64,000 nucleotides of DNA from Nymphaea colorata (GCF_008831285.2 NC_045138.2:15140571-15204570), one strand, 5' to 3'; positions 46,919-60,379 are shown, counted from the first letter of the stretch. Made by a program: numbers and translations. The notes: a model not told the origin generated them from the sequence alone.

Positions 46919-47489
46919 TAATTCTCACAAGTCAAAAACTCATCAATTCCCTGTTTGCATCTGTGACTTTCCTCGTGGGATGGGAGATGTTAGAAGATGA
47001 TGAGCTGGAAGGAAAATGTTCTTCCTTTGTAGGCAGCAACCGAAATAAACACAAAAGGCCGAAGGCCAGAATAATTTAAGATGGTCGTTGTGGGGACTCT
47101 GATTTGCTCACCTACTTAACTTTTTCCAATTCAAACCCGAAAATTATATCTCATCTAACTTTCTAATGTGGCCAAATATCAGTATGGCAGCGAATCAATT
47201 ATAAAATGATACAGAGCACCAGGCTGTAGGCTATAACTAATCAAGATTAAATCATTTTTAAAAAAATTTAGATATTAATTTAAAGTTTTAGAAAATAAGA
47301 AAAATTCCAAAAATTTCATCAACGTGTCACCTCTCAATAGAATAATATGAATAATACAAGCTAATTTTCACTGTGCTTCTCCATCTTGATAGAGGTTGCA
47401 GATGTCATTAGACTTTATTTTATTCATGACAATCAGGATACCAATAATGGAGATTTATTTATTGAATACAATACCTAATTTTGATAGAA

Positions 47490-47690
47490 ACACCTTTGTG
47501 TAAGCAAAAGATTGGAGAAACCTTTTGCATGGCCCAATCCCCCATCTATTGATTAGTGAAACATGACTCCTCTACCAACCATTAATGTGAACAACTGTAC
47601 CAGAGCAGCATCTTTCTTGGCAACCCAAATCCAGAAGGAAGCCAACAACAATTTATGTTCCATGTTGCTTATTAAATGCCTTAACATCAT
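47490..47690. repeat. Far-upstream block shared by the two NEK6-like copies (copy 1)
   Basis: This stretch (AAAAGATTGGAGAAACCTTT, then ATTAGTGAAACATGACTCCT, CAACTGTACCAGAGCAGCAT and ATGTTGCTTATTAAATGCC) matches 60380-60555 in order, with many substitutions and small indels. It is diverged non-coding DNA carried along by the tandem duplication. Confidence 0.6.
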
Positions 47691-48559
47691 TTCAGAACAA
47701 GCAAATATATACAAGTAGAAAATCCCAATTTGGCTTGAGTAACAGAAAAGATTCTCTGGAAATCCTTTAAGATCCAGAAAATTACTGTAGTTGAACTATT
47801 TTAAGAACCTCATAACAAAGCGAATACATCAAAAAGCTCTACTTGACTGTAGATCTTTAGGTCTGATATGTGATCCTTGATCTCGAAAATTTTCAGACTT
47901 TGAGATTCAGAAATTCATGGCAACAAGATCTTCCTTCCTTGATATTAGCTCACACTTTTTGACAAATATTGGAACGTAGATCTTAGATCTGATATGCAAT
48001 ATCTTGATTTCAGGGACAAGTTTCTTGTCAAAGCAGTAAAGCTGTGTCAAATTGTTTTCATCAATCTAAGTGTCACGAGCTTAAGTCTACTTGGCCCGCG
48101 CGGCGTCGAAGGGTTACCAAGCCTTCAGCCAGCCTTGAGACGAGGAGTACTAGGCACTCGGTACACTATCATCTAGGATTATCTCACAGTAGGTCATCGG
48201 CAAGCCATACCCATGAGGCGTTGTTAGAACATCGTCATTCCTCTAACTGTCTATCTACTTTCATGTGAAATCTGGGTGGAAGTAGACTTCCCTTGAGATG
48301 AAGTCTCTACTCTACCCAAAGCCAGTTGTCAACTAAGTCTTTAGACTTGGATGTAGTTTCTTTGAATTTTTTTTTTAAAAAAAAAAACTTACCAAAACTG
48401 CACTCAAACTAGGACCCAGCAGCAAGTAGGTCAGACCTAACCGGGTTTAACCAACGGTTGGCTGGGAAAAGAAGGAAAGAAAAGGACAAAGCTGGCCTGG
48501 TCAGTGCCTAGTGAAGAATGGTTTAGTTTAGGTCAGAGTTCAAATTTTAAGGCGATTAA

Positions 48560-48700
48560 AAAGGGTGGCACATGGGGACAGGGGTGCCCTAGAATGTGGC
48601 TCATGAGTGAGGAGCACATGGACGCTCTGGTTGTATGTCCTCCTCCTCCTTGGTGCTATTATGGAGAGTGGCAGAAGCCTTCCCCCCTCTCACAAGGTGG
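48560..48700. repeat. Upstream conserved block of the NEK6-like duplication (copy 1)
   Basis: The words GGTGCCCTAGAAT, GCACATGGAC, CTGGTT, GTCCTCC and TATTATGGAGAG recur in the same order and spacing at about 61045-61170. The block lies about 2.4 kb before the copy 1 start codon and about 2.2 kb before the copy 2 start codon. Confidence 0.7.
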
Positions 48701-49890
48701 GTCCCCAACCCACCATCCCCATGGCTCCAGTTACCTGACAATCGGATCCGGGTTTCATTTTATAGACAAATGAGATTCTTTACTGGATCAGAATAGTGAT
48801 ATCTATTTTATCAAGCCTTAATTATACTAAAATTGGGTTAAATCAACATAATTACGGGTGAAATGCATGATCAAAGAAATTGTTCGGTTTGGATTCGAAG
48901 CAAATTTTATGCTGTCCAACTCAAACTGAATCATTTGCATCTCAAATGGTTGATTCGATTTGTGGCTCATTTATATCATACTTATCGAGATAAGAAACGG
49001 ATGTGAAGCGTGATATAAAAGCCCAATAGGAAAAATCAATGCTACAAGATGCTACTATATAGCAAGGAACAATATACTGCCCATGAAATGATACTATAGT
49101 CCAAAAAGCACACAAGGAAACAACAAAAGTGGAAGTAAAGTCACAATTTCAAATGAATTGAAACAACTATAGAAACTATGGATACAGTATTTATTGTTGC
49201 ATAAATATCATAAGTGTTGTAAATATAAAACCATTAATACAAAAGATTTTGAATCACAATTAAAGTCAAAACAAAATAAGTAGAAACGTAAGGAAATAAC
49301 TAAGAACGTGAGGTTTTTCATCACCCAATAATCCAACTACCCAAGTTTGTTATTCACTTATTCTTGCTAATGGTGTTTGCAAAAACAAGTAAAGTCGTTA
49401 GTCCCGAAGCATCCGTTACGAGTCTCTTTCTTTAAGTTTTCAACAATTTTAATTTACTGCTGATTTGTGCATTTAATATAATCCCAAGTCGATTCTTATA
49501 ATTAAGCGCCTACACCAGCCGTTTTTCTTTTTAATTATTCATCTGATTATTTCATTACAAACAAGAGTTGTTGGCAACAAGAGATTTGCGAAATATGCTG
49601 AAGTAAAAATTAAGAACTCACTTTGTGTCTCTGACATGTTCTCGTATACCATCTTCAATTATTTGTAGTTGGAAAAAGAAAAAATTCATATGAACTAAAA
49701 AATATTATGAAAATGAGATTTATTTCCATATGCCATAGATGCAAGGTTTAGTAAGCATGGATTTGATGTTTACAGATTTTGGAGGTTCATTTCGTCAATA
49801 GTTAGAAATGGTAGAGCTTGGCTGGAGTAAAGCGTGGTTTTACTTTTGGGGAATGGAGGGATTCCACTTGGGTGTTGCAGTGTGATGGAA

Positions 49891-50959
49891 GCGTCGGGGG
49901 AGAGAGAGAGAGAGAGAGAGCAGCTGGAACTGTCGGCGTCCGAGGCCCGTCAGAAGGTGCCATTAAAACTGCACATGCCAACAACTCCTCTCTCTCGCAC
50001 TCTCTGTTACTGAGGAGAGACAGTGATCTGCCTTTCAGTCTCTGATCGAGCCATTGCTCACGTCCCAGCTGCTGAGCACGAGCGGAAGCAGCGGTCCTCA
50101 CTCTTTCGATCGACGTGGCCGGCGGGGAGCTCAAGTGAAGAGAGAAGACCGTCTGCCGGGGAGACGGAGGGAGGAGAGGCTCGAGTGCTTCGTTGCTTTT
50201 GGAAGTAAAGGATCGGAGAAATGCGAGCGGACTAGATTGGCATTTGTTCTTCGTCGTTTCCGCCGTAATGGGATTGCTTTACGGGAGGGAATTCGTTGCT
50301 TTGCGCGGCTTTTGTTCGTTGTTTGTGCTTTCACGGTGATGAGATTCCGTTGTGGGAGGGAATTTGATTCGTTCTGGGTTTGTCGTTGCGGGAGGTTGAG
50401 TTTTAAGAGGGGAGCTTTGAAGAGTTCGAGAGGTTCTGAGGTGGTTTGCGGTTCCCGGGCGAGGGGTTGGTGTTTCTGCGGGGCGCTGGCCGGAGGTGCT
50501 CACATTGCGCCGATTTGGACTATGATCGCTTCAGTTACGGAATTTCGCTGCCCGTGATCAAGCTTGCTTGCGCCTCATTGGAGAAATTTGGAGTTAAAGT
50601 GAGGATTCTTTCGGCGTAATTAAATATCTCACTATAAGTGAAACCTTGTGAACTCAAAGCATCATGAGAAGGAGATTTGCTTCTATCCTACAGATTCAAG
50701 TGGTTCAGGCAGGAATCGGCGTTCCTGTCAAGAATTTCTAACATTATTTGGCGTGTTTTGGATGGATTTGCATTAGGAATCGGCGCTTTCATCGTGGAAT
50801 TGTATCATACGTCCATTTTTCGTAGTAAATTGTGGGTTCAAACGTTTCGCAACTCCAGCTTGCTCACTGAGAACTTAAAGACTATCCTGCTTTGTCATCC
50901 TCATTTCGGTAGGAATTCATCGTCGATTTTGATTACCGGCTTTCTCGTGGATCGGCATC
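49891..50959 (+). promoter_or_regulatory. Promoter/5' leader of NEK6-like copy 1
   Basis: A GA repeat (49900-49920), then CAGCTGGAACTGTCGGCGT and a GATCTGCCTTTC block, are mirrored before copy 2 at 62202-62350, so the regulatory region was duplicated with the gene. Similarity continues through the leader to the ATG (for example GAAGAGTTC...GGTTCTGAGG near 50420). Upstream ATGs occur, including one at 50221 that is conserved in copy 2 (62529) and a 72-codon frame at 50339-50557. An intron in the leader is possible. Confidence 0.6.
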
Positions 50960-53900
50960 ATGGCATCCCGAATGGATCAGTATGAGATAATGGAACAGAT
51001 TGGCAGGGGAGCATTCGGAGCAGCAATCCTTGTGAATCACAAAGCAGAGAAAAAAAAGTCTGTTTTCCATTTCGATTACTTGCTCCTTCCGTTTTGAATT
51101 TCTCTTTTATTTCGTTTTGTATGGTGGGTTACCTGCTGCTTTCGCCTATCAAATTCAGATATGTTCTCAAGAAAATACGTCTGGCACGGCAAACTGATCG
51201 TTGCAGGAGGTCAGCCCACCAGGAGGTAAGAGATAATGGCCGCTATTTTAGTTCACTACCGCAATTGATTTCGGTTGTTCTTATACTTGTCATTTATTCG
51301 TTGACAGATGGCTCTCATTGCACGGATTCAGCACCCTTACATAGTGGACTTTAAAGAAGCATGGGTAGAGAAGGTACACAATACTTCTTTCCGAACCTTA
51401 GCTTTCTAGGCGATCGTCAATTAACCGATCGTGTTCAAAATTGAGCCATAGGCTTGTCTGATCGCTTTGCAGGCAATAGTTAATTAACTGATGAACCTAG
51501 CCGACCTCCGTAATTCTTAACGTATGTACCACTTTTCTACTCATTATTGAGACTCATGCTTTCAATAGCTTCTCGAATTTCCCTAGTTGTTGGCAGGTAC
51601 GTATCTGTTTCCTAAGATGTTATTACCATTATAGGGGATGCTGGGCTCTGCTATACATTGATCCAGAAACAAGCTCTATGGACAAGATAACATGGAGATG
51701 CCAAAATCCTAAGCTGCACGACAAGCCAGCACTTCACCTATTTGGATGTCTATCAATATTATGTACACTTGCGCCCCCACACAGGGACACAAACACACAG
51801 AGACACATACATGAGCAGTTAGCAGTTGCATGTCACCCTGGGCGAAATGTTATCATTGTAAATTCAGAACCTATGAGCTAGGATAACTGAAGTATGTTGA
51901 AAGTATGTTAACTTACAATTAACTGATCAGCAAATATGCGTTTAGAAGTTCTACTAGAGGTTCACAGTGATCAGATGAATTAGCCATACATGCGTTGCCA
52001 GTTCTTTTAGGTTAACATTTTTTTTTTTTGGGGTTATTTTTATTCACGTTTTGAAAACATAATTTTTATCCTTCTAATTGATCCCTGTAGTTCAAGTGTA
52101 AATAAGTTTTCAAGACACTAGAGTCAATTTCTAGCTCCACAAAATTTGTCTTTTCATTTTTTTGCCTCTTCTCCTATCCTGCCTTTTCTTTTAGTTCCAA
52201 GTTAGGCTTTTTATGTAAAACTTACGTGACCTTTTGCTTGGAGATAGGGTTGCTACGTGTGCATTATCACTGGATATTGTGAAGGTGGAGACATGTGAGT
52301 ACCACTTCCGAGCAGCAATTTTAGTACCACAGAATTCTGCTGACTTAATAATTCATCATATCATTCATGACATTGTTATCTGTTTATGTTTTTAGGGCAG
52401 AGCTGATGAAGAAGTCAAATGGTGCTTTGTTCCCAGAGGAGGTATAGTCATCTTAATTGATCCAGATATGATAATGCTAATAAGATTCATGATAAGTTGC
52501 TTATGCTTAGGCATGGCATTGATACTTGCTAGCTTTCAATCCTCTATTTCAAAATTTTCATGCAAAACGTTTTTCAACACTGAACAGAAACTGTGTAAAT
52601 GGTTCACACAATTGTTGCTGGCCGTGGAGTACCTACATTCAAATTTTGTTCTGCATAGGGATCTCAAGGTTGGTTGTTACTTGTTAGCTTTTGAGTACAT
52701 CCTCTTACCAACTTTCACAAATAAATTTTTTCTAAATCTGCAGTATGATGTACCAAACAGTGCATCTTGTATGTGTAATTATTAAGCTGATTCTGTTTCG
52801 CCTTTGGCTTGTAGTGCTCAAACATATTCCTCACTAAGGATCATGATGTTCGTCTTGGTAAGTATTTTAGAAAACTAACAGCTTTGTTATATTGGCTGCA
52901 ATTTTCCTTTGTTAATACAATGGGTATCCTTTTACGGCACTTTCATTGTTTGTATAGGTGATTTTGGACTTGCAAAAACTTTGAAGGCAGACGATTTGGC
53001 ATCTTCTGTAGGTCACTTTTCCTCTTGCATATGGTTTCTGGTTGAGGCAGCACACTATCATTTATTCTACTCATTTCTGTAATCTGAATCTGATTTTTGC
53101 ATGAGATGCTTCAACTGTTACAGTTTCTGGAAAAAAAATTATGCCTGGTTATAGATTACCTACCAGCAATGATGAAGATTATTGCAGAATCATTTGAGAT
53201 ATTTATTTAGCAGATATTGGAGGATCCATTTACAACCGGTGGAATTGATAAATTACTCTATAAGCAGGAAGGACGAGGAGATGCAAAACATAGAAAAATG
53301 TCACAATGAACTCTCTGATTTTTTTCTTTTAATATTTGTCCTAAGGTGTCGTTTGCAGTGGTACTGTCATACACATATTACGTATAACTATTTATTTGTT
53401 TATGTACATATAGTTATTGGTTTACTTATGTATTTGTATCTTTTTTTTTTGTGTGCATATATTCTATGTTTATCTTGCATATTCTATGATGGTCATGCTC
53501 CGTAGTGTCTTCCCTTTTTCTTCCTTCATTTACAAGGTTTGACGTGTCACTTTTCTTAATAGCTTAATTCATAGGTCATAAGTCATAACTCAAGTCTAAG
53601 AGAATATCAAGTTTTTAGCAGCTGCGTACAGTGCATTCTTCATTTCAGGCATGTTTTACTACCATTGCCTGTGCTCTGTGTTAAGTTTCCTTCGATTGAT
53701 TTCTTTTGCTTCTTGAATCCCTGAAAATATTTACAATTGCGACCTTGTAATACTTTCTGACAATCTATAGTCGGCTATTCGGTCTACTAGTGTACATAAT
53801 ACTTGTGCAGCTGACCTTCGAATGTCTTTATTTACTTTAAATTGGTAAGACATTAAAGGCAAAACTAATGCTTACGTCGATGTCCTCTCTCTATCTCTCT

Positions 53901-56900
53901 CCATGATTTCCGCAGGTAGTAGGCACTCCTAATTATATGTGCCCAGAGCTTTTGGCTGACATTCCTTACGGTTTCAAGTCTGATATTTGGTCTCTAGGTG
54001 CCCTCTCTCTCCTTCGTGTCTCCATGATAAGCCAATCATTTTATGCGATGATTATATTAATGTTTGAACATAAGTTATGTATGTGGTCTTGCAGGTTGCT
54101 GTATGTATGAGATGGCTGCACATCGTCCAGCATTCAAGGCTTTTGTATGACCTACTCACCTTGACTCATTCCTTATCCTATTTTACAAGAGTTCCAAGTT
54201 CTTGATTGACCTTCAACACTAAAATGACAGGATGATGGATAACCTTGGACTAAGTAATATCATATTCTTCTCAGATAATTCACGTCAAAGGTTGATTCAG
54301 TTATAAGTCGAGGCAAATTAGGAAACTGAAAATTAACTCCAAACAGAGTAGACCGGTAATGATACATATATATAGATGAATATTCTTGAAGATATCTGGG
54401 TTTAATAAAATAACTCACCACAGGCATAACAGTATTGAAGTCCCACGGAAATGATTAAACCTCAAATACAGATCATGTTAGATGACCAGTGAAGTAAAAG
54501 TTATCCATTACATTATTTCTGATTATACCATTAAGTTGGGCTTCATGTTGCTGTAGAAACCCTGTTTGTGAAATGATGTTATATTCTTTTATGTTCGTCG
54601 ATATAATTGTTCTTGTGGACTTCTGCTTGATTTCATGTTTGATTCTTAGCGACCCCCCTTCCTTTGCCATGTGTCTTACTAACGTGTGTTTATGTGTTTG
54701 TTGGTCACATCTGACTTATTTAGGATATGGCTGGGCTTATAAGCAAAATAAATCGCTCTTCCATGGGTCCACTACCAGCATGTTATTCTTCATCCTTGTG
54801 AGTATTTGTTGCACTTTAGATTTAATCTGTCCTCTATATTTAGTCCCTAGCAAATGAATTCTTGTCTTTAGCTTTTTTATCCGGAGTTCAGCATCCCTTA
54901 GAAATACTAGTAATTTTGAAGACGTTGATCATGTCGGTTATATTCAATTTTTCTAAGAGGAATCACGGAGACCATAAATTGCAGGAAAACACTTATCAAG
55001 AGTATGCTGAGAAAGAATCCAGAGCATCGGCCTAGTGTAAGATTAAGATCCTGCCGTTGAGTGCTTTGCCAAAATTTTTTGTCCCTTCCCCTTGATTTTT
55101 ATACCAGTAAATAAATTTGACAGGCATCTGAGATTTTGAAGCATCCTTACTTGCAACAATATGTTGTTCAATATCGTGTCTCTGTCAATCTCATATCATC
55201 TGCGGCACCTGAGAAGCCCCTCCGCAGTGCACACCGAAGTCACAGCATGGCTGAAAGCCAAACTAGTAGCCGGTCTAGCAGTGACAGGGAGAGTGTACAT
55301 TCTAGTGGAAAAAGCAATCATTTCCTGGGCGCTGATGACCACAAAGCTAATGAGAGAGAAAGCCCAAATAATGATTTGGTGGACTCTGCTAATAGCTGCA
55401 ATCATTCACCAGTGGGAACATCTCATTGGTCAAGTGACACATCCTCTCCAAGCATCAAGAGTACTGAAGTAAAGAAACATGAAACTTACACTCGTGATGT
55501 TTGCAAACCTAAAGCTGATGTAAAGGCACAAAAAAATGTAAAGAATATATTGGTTGCTCTAAAAGAGGAGGTTAAAGCTAGGGAAAACAGCTCGCCTCTA
55601 AGAAGCAGTCGTTCCAAGAGCAGTGGTGTATCAAGCCAAAAGACTAACATTGAGGCATCACCTGCTGTTTCCAAGCCTTCTGCCGCAATATCATCCTCTC
55701 CGAAGCCTAGCAATGACAATGCTGTTGCACCCAGAATCAATGCTGATATATCGAAGAGGATGCCGACAGCGCACGTGTTGAAGCATACGGTGAGATAGCA
55801 ATATCATTTTTCTTTCGTCATAATAGTTTAAGCGTCTTTAAATTGTTTGCTTTAGTTTTAAGTCAGCAAATGAATTTCAACGTGGAACCCTCATCTTACT
55901 GGCATTTTTTTGTCTACTTTCAACAGTTGCCCACACCTGAGGGTTCTCCTAAGACTAAAGCAAAAGTTGAAGAATTGCCAGCCTCTGGCCACCTGAAGCC
56001 TGTTTTGGAAGATGGACTATCTGGAAAGCCAAGACAACGCCATGCAATTCCCAGTTTCACAAGAAGAACATCAGTCCCTGTGCAGATGAAACACTCTGAA
56101 GGTGGCATGGAGCAACCAGCAAGTGAGCTCAAGCAAGAAGCAAAGAGTGCTTCACATGAGTCATGTAAAGGAACAAAAACAGATGCTTCAACTTCAAAAT
56201 CATCATGCAATAGCAGTAAGGATTTTGAACTTGCAGAGGAGGGTTCTGACACTATAGGAGGAAATAGGCAGCAAGATGTGGAGCAAAAGCCAAGTAATAG
56301 AAATTGCAGCTTACAAACAGAAATCTTAGGGTTACATCCAAGTGTTGGAGTACAAGCTCCCGATACCTGTTTGAAGTTGTCATCTGAGCCTGTAATGCAG
56401 GAAACTGGACTTTGTGTGAAGAGGGAATACAGCAACTCATGCTATGCACCTCACATTCCTCACTGTCAAGGTCAAGTTCACAGCAGAATAATTCCTGAAC
56501 CTGATTCATCTGCTTGTTCTACCTCACGTATAGCAGTTGCCATGTCAGAAAATCAGTCCATAGAAAGCACTGCACACATGGACAGAACTGTCTTAACCCG
56601 GGTTGAAGAACCGCATGCAAATGGGGATCGTCAAAATAATGTTGTCCTTGACGATGAAGTGGAGTCAAGTGCATGTCCTTCCCCTTCTACGTCTGTGCAG
56701 CCAAGTACATCCCATGAAGATGAGCTTCCTGCAGGCAGACCTGGTGAGCCAGAGATAGAAACAGACCCTGTGTCGTGTTCTGTCTCCATGGCAGCTGGGG
56801 ACGACAAATTCATGGTTACAGAACTTCGCTCCTCTATCCATGACACAACTTCTTGCTCCGTTGCAGCCACACCAAAGAGCCTGCATTCGGATAATGAATC

Positions 56901-57372
56901 CAAGGTACAGAAGAAGCCGTTGCCACACCTCCCTCCGGCATTTGATGATGTCATACACGTCATAAGGCATAGCAGTTTTCGAGTAGGAAGTGAGCAGCCA
57001 GTGTTGGAGTCTATGGAGATGGGAGCACAGAATATGGATGTCGGCAAACTGATTAATGTGGTGAGGGATGATCCTCAAACTAAAGCTTTGAAACCGACTT
57101 TGGTTCAGAACATGGGAAATGAGAATGACAGTGTAGACAAGGATGAGACTCCAGAAAGGGAGGCCTTGGATATCAAGTCATACAGACAGAGAGCGGATGC
57201 GCTTGAAGGGCTCCTGGAGCTTTCTGCAGATCTGCTACAACAAAAGCGTTTAGATGAGCTTGCAGTGGTGCTGAGACCGTTTGGAAAGGACAAGGTTTCG
57301 CCAAGGGAAACAGCAATATGGTTGGCAAAGAGCCTAAAGGGAATGAACGAGGGGAGTTCTGGACGTCATTAG
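50960..57372 (+). CDS. NEK6: NIMA-related protein kinase, NEK6/IBO1 type, 14 coding exons
   Basis: Exons are 50960-51057, 51159-51225, 51308-51373, 52248-52294, 52396-52441, 52588-52668, 52815-52857, 52958-53007, 53916-53997, 54095-54144, 54724-54797, 54985-55036, 55124-55789 and 55927-57372, all in phase: 955 aa plus stop, close to the 956 aa I recall for Arabidopsis NEK6. The N-terminal Ser/Thr kinase domain (about 8-262) has GRGAFG at 15-20, the ATP-binding Lys at 37, HRDLK at 131-135, DFG at 151-153 and GTPNYMCPE at 169-177. The long tail is Ser-rich and low-complexity, with a conserved C-terminal helical region, from [17 protein letters not shown] to [20 protein letters not shown]. Plant NEK6 acts on cortical microtubules and directional cell growth. 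The first donor (GTCTGT) is weak. All catalytic residues are intact. Confidence 0.95.
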
Positions 57373-60300
57373 TTTGGGGCTAAAAATGTTGAATTTTCTT
57401 CATTTTTTCCCTTGTCAATTTCTGTTTTCAGTTTATCTCTATCTTATTTGTTTAATGCAGCCAAATAGTAAATGTGTTCCTATGTTCATATTCATTTTTC
57501 AATTCTTTAATTTGAATTGGAACTAGTCCAGCTTCGCATTTTCCCGTATGGCTGACAAATGCTGCTTTACTGGATCATTAGCCCATTAAGGCAATTGAAA
57601 CTGCAGGTTGTGCAACAAACGTTTCTTAAGTTAAACTTTTTGTGTGATGACTAACGGTGTTTTTCAGCACAGATCACCCCATTTGCAACTTGTACAGCTT
57701 AATAGAAAAAAAAAAAACAGAATATTGATGTTGAGACGTGTTCTTTTTTGCATAGAACTAAGGGCCCGTTCTTGTTACTGTTCGATGAACTCCGCCCATG
57801 GAACATTGTGATGATAACAAACTGTTATTATTTTATGAACTTGTCCAAAAATTTGGGGCAGATTCATAAAACATTGTGTTTAAAAATTGGGGCAAATTCA
57901 TAAATATTATGTTACAGTGTTTCATGAATCTCTCCAAATTTTTGGGTAGATTGCTAGTGTTGCCAAAATGGGGCATAACAGACTGTAAATAGAAAGTTCA
58001 TGCCAAAAAATTTTGATCCAAAGAAAATAAGATCACGTCATCTTTTTCATCTTAATATTATTTTCACCGTCCATTCTATATCCATTGTTTTTCCGTTTTT
58101 AACGGATCTTGGAAGCCCAATTCTGACTCCTCATTTGTCAGCTCCTGCAAAGCATAGAAAATGAAAGTTGTGCTTTCAACAACATTGGCGTAAATTTAAT
58201 GTTTTACTAATCTATAACTCGTTACTCAGTCTCCATTCTGCCTAACAATCCTACATTGTGGGTTCATCACAGACCACACCCATATATAATCTGTAGATTC
58301 TGTACAGCTTATCCTTTTTTTCACCATCAAACTGTAAATACCAAAATCTCGAAGCCAAAACATTTTGAGGAAATACGATAAAGCAGATGTTCAGATTCAT
58401 ACTAGGTGAATCGCCGTTGCCCTGTTTTTGTTCATTCCACATATGAAGGAAAATTTTGACCCAGGACGTGCTGGACATGGCACGTCTTCTAAAAAAAAGC
58501 ACTTAAATTATGCAACTTTATTTAAAACTATGAATTTTTGAGGCTAGATGTCTGTGAAATTATATGTTAAGAAGCTAATATTTGGTCATATATAAATTTT
58601 AGGGGATGTGTAAATTAAGTCATTGTAAAATTATGCAGACTGATTGTAAGTAGTAGATCACCAATGCTAATTAAAGTTCACATAACAGGTAGAACGAGTA
58701 AATATGAAAACTACATATTGATTGACTTCGAATCATTTGATTGGCTTAATGATGGATTACAATCTTATAAAATACTCCTCTAAAGTCAAAATATTAGTTG
58801 TCATTTATGTTTTAAACAAATGTATTATATATATGTATATATAACACTTATGAAAATAGGTTTTAGAAAAGTTTCGAAAAGTCAAGACGTAAAGTCTTCA
58901 TAAACCAAAAATGCGATAAAACTGCAGCATCACGCGGAAGTGAGAATTCCAAGATCCCTGGACTTTGGCATCCCCAGTGAACTTCAAGCACAGAGACCAA
59001 GAAGGAATGCAGCTTCCTATAACCGATGCAGACGGTATGACTGGCAGTGCACCATGGCAAGTTAAAGATCAGAGCACAGCCATTTAACCATCAGAACTGG
59101 AACAACGTTTATCTTCAAAGAAGTCCCTGGATTTCGAAAAGGATTCTCATTATTGGGGAGAGAGAGAGAGGGAGGCCAATTTATAATTTTCACTTGGAAT
59201 ATGCCCAAGAAAGAGAAAGATGCCGGTTGAACTTCTTAAGGCGACGCAACCAAAGTGGGATACGCTCATTATTGCATTTAACTCAGCCCTTGGCCTATTT
59301 CAGTCTAGCTTTTCTTTTCAGACGGATTCACGAAACAATAATATATTGTTTTCATTGTCAAATAATCCCTCAAAACCATGGCTTGTTTGACATGGATGAC
59401 TGTCAATTTTTTTCTTTTTTCTTTTCTCTCTATCTTTCCACACATGGTGAATTTACTCAAAAGATACTGCCAAAATGCTCCAAATACATCTAAAAAGTCT
59501 GCTGTGCAAGGCAGCAGATGATTAGATTTTCAAGGTGTTAGGATGGCAGCATCCCCCTCGACCAACCCTAAAATTTAAAGCTCAGTGGCCCACGCTAGAT
59601 GGGTCCACATTAATTTTTTTTTTTAGAAAAAAAAAATAAACTGTTAACCAACAGGAAAAACCTTGAATATCGACACAAAGTATTCAATCAGATGTGACTG
59701 AAATAGAAGAAAAGGGTTTTTTAACAACCACAATAAACCCCACTGTGGGTCCAGATCCAACAAAATCCCAACTGTTCACTAGCAGTAAACTTTGAGTATG
59801 ATGTAAGAGTACAACAACTGATCCAAATACAGACCATCCCCATAGAAGAAAGCTTGCCAAAATCTAATAGGACCCACCAGCTGGGCTCCAGTTCAAACTG
59901 TTAGAAAGTAGTAAATGTTGGGTACTATGAAGGGTACAATCATGTGTAGTTTGAACCTAGTTAGAATTCCTTCTCAAAAATCTCGGGCCTTTGTGTCTGA
60001 GTCTGGACAGTGCCACATAAAGGGGAATATATAAACAGTGAAAGAGAAAAAAAAACAGACTTTACATATATGATACTATTGTCCTGATCTAGTTACCAAG
60101 ACATTGGAGCTTGCTAGATCAGGCTATATTTGCTGATTGTCACTTTGTGAACTTCCATCTTCCCCACTTCAAGCCAGATGAATATTTGAAGCATCTGGTA
60201 AGTAAAATCCTTTCAGTTGCTGCCAAAAAAGCCGAAGCTAATCAGTTAAATAATGGAAAAAATGTGTGCCCTCATGAGTTTTAAGAAATGGGTGAATTTA

Positions 60301-60379
60301 CATCTCATGCACAAGATCTTGACTTTGTGAGATTGGTTCTTCAAGGTGCATAGGTCTTATCAAACATCTCATCTTTTGC

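Larger units (their letters stand above)
38563..49890. other. 11 kb gene-poor region
   Basis: I found no coding exons here that I can defend. The first 310 bases are the 3' UTR of the preceding gene. The rest holds local tandem duplications (39.7-39.9 kb), at least two MITE-like inverted-repeat elements (46.1 and 46.8 kb), an AT/GT microsatellite and, toward the end, blocks that recur upstream of the second NEK6-like gene (47.5 and 48.56 kb). A frame at 42.29-42.52 kb looks mildly protein-like but has no recognisable family. Confidence 0.45.

Noticed and set aside
47994-48268. Possible transposon or LTR fragment
   Set aside because: GC-rich patch with short frames but no terminal repeats, primer-binding site or coding similarity.
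55843-55926. Upstream extension of the last NEK6 exon with its own ATG
   Set aside because: The open frame continues into the intron, but exon 13 ends at a good donor and the acceptor at 55926 joins in phase to the conserved tail, so 55927 is the better exon start.
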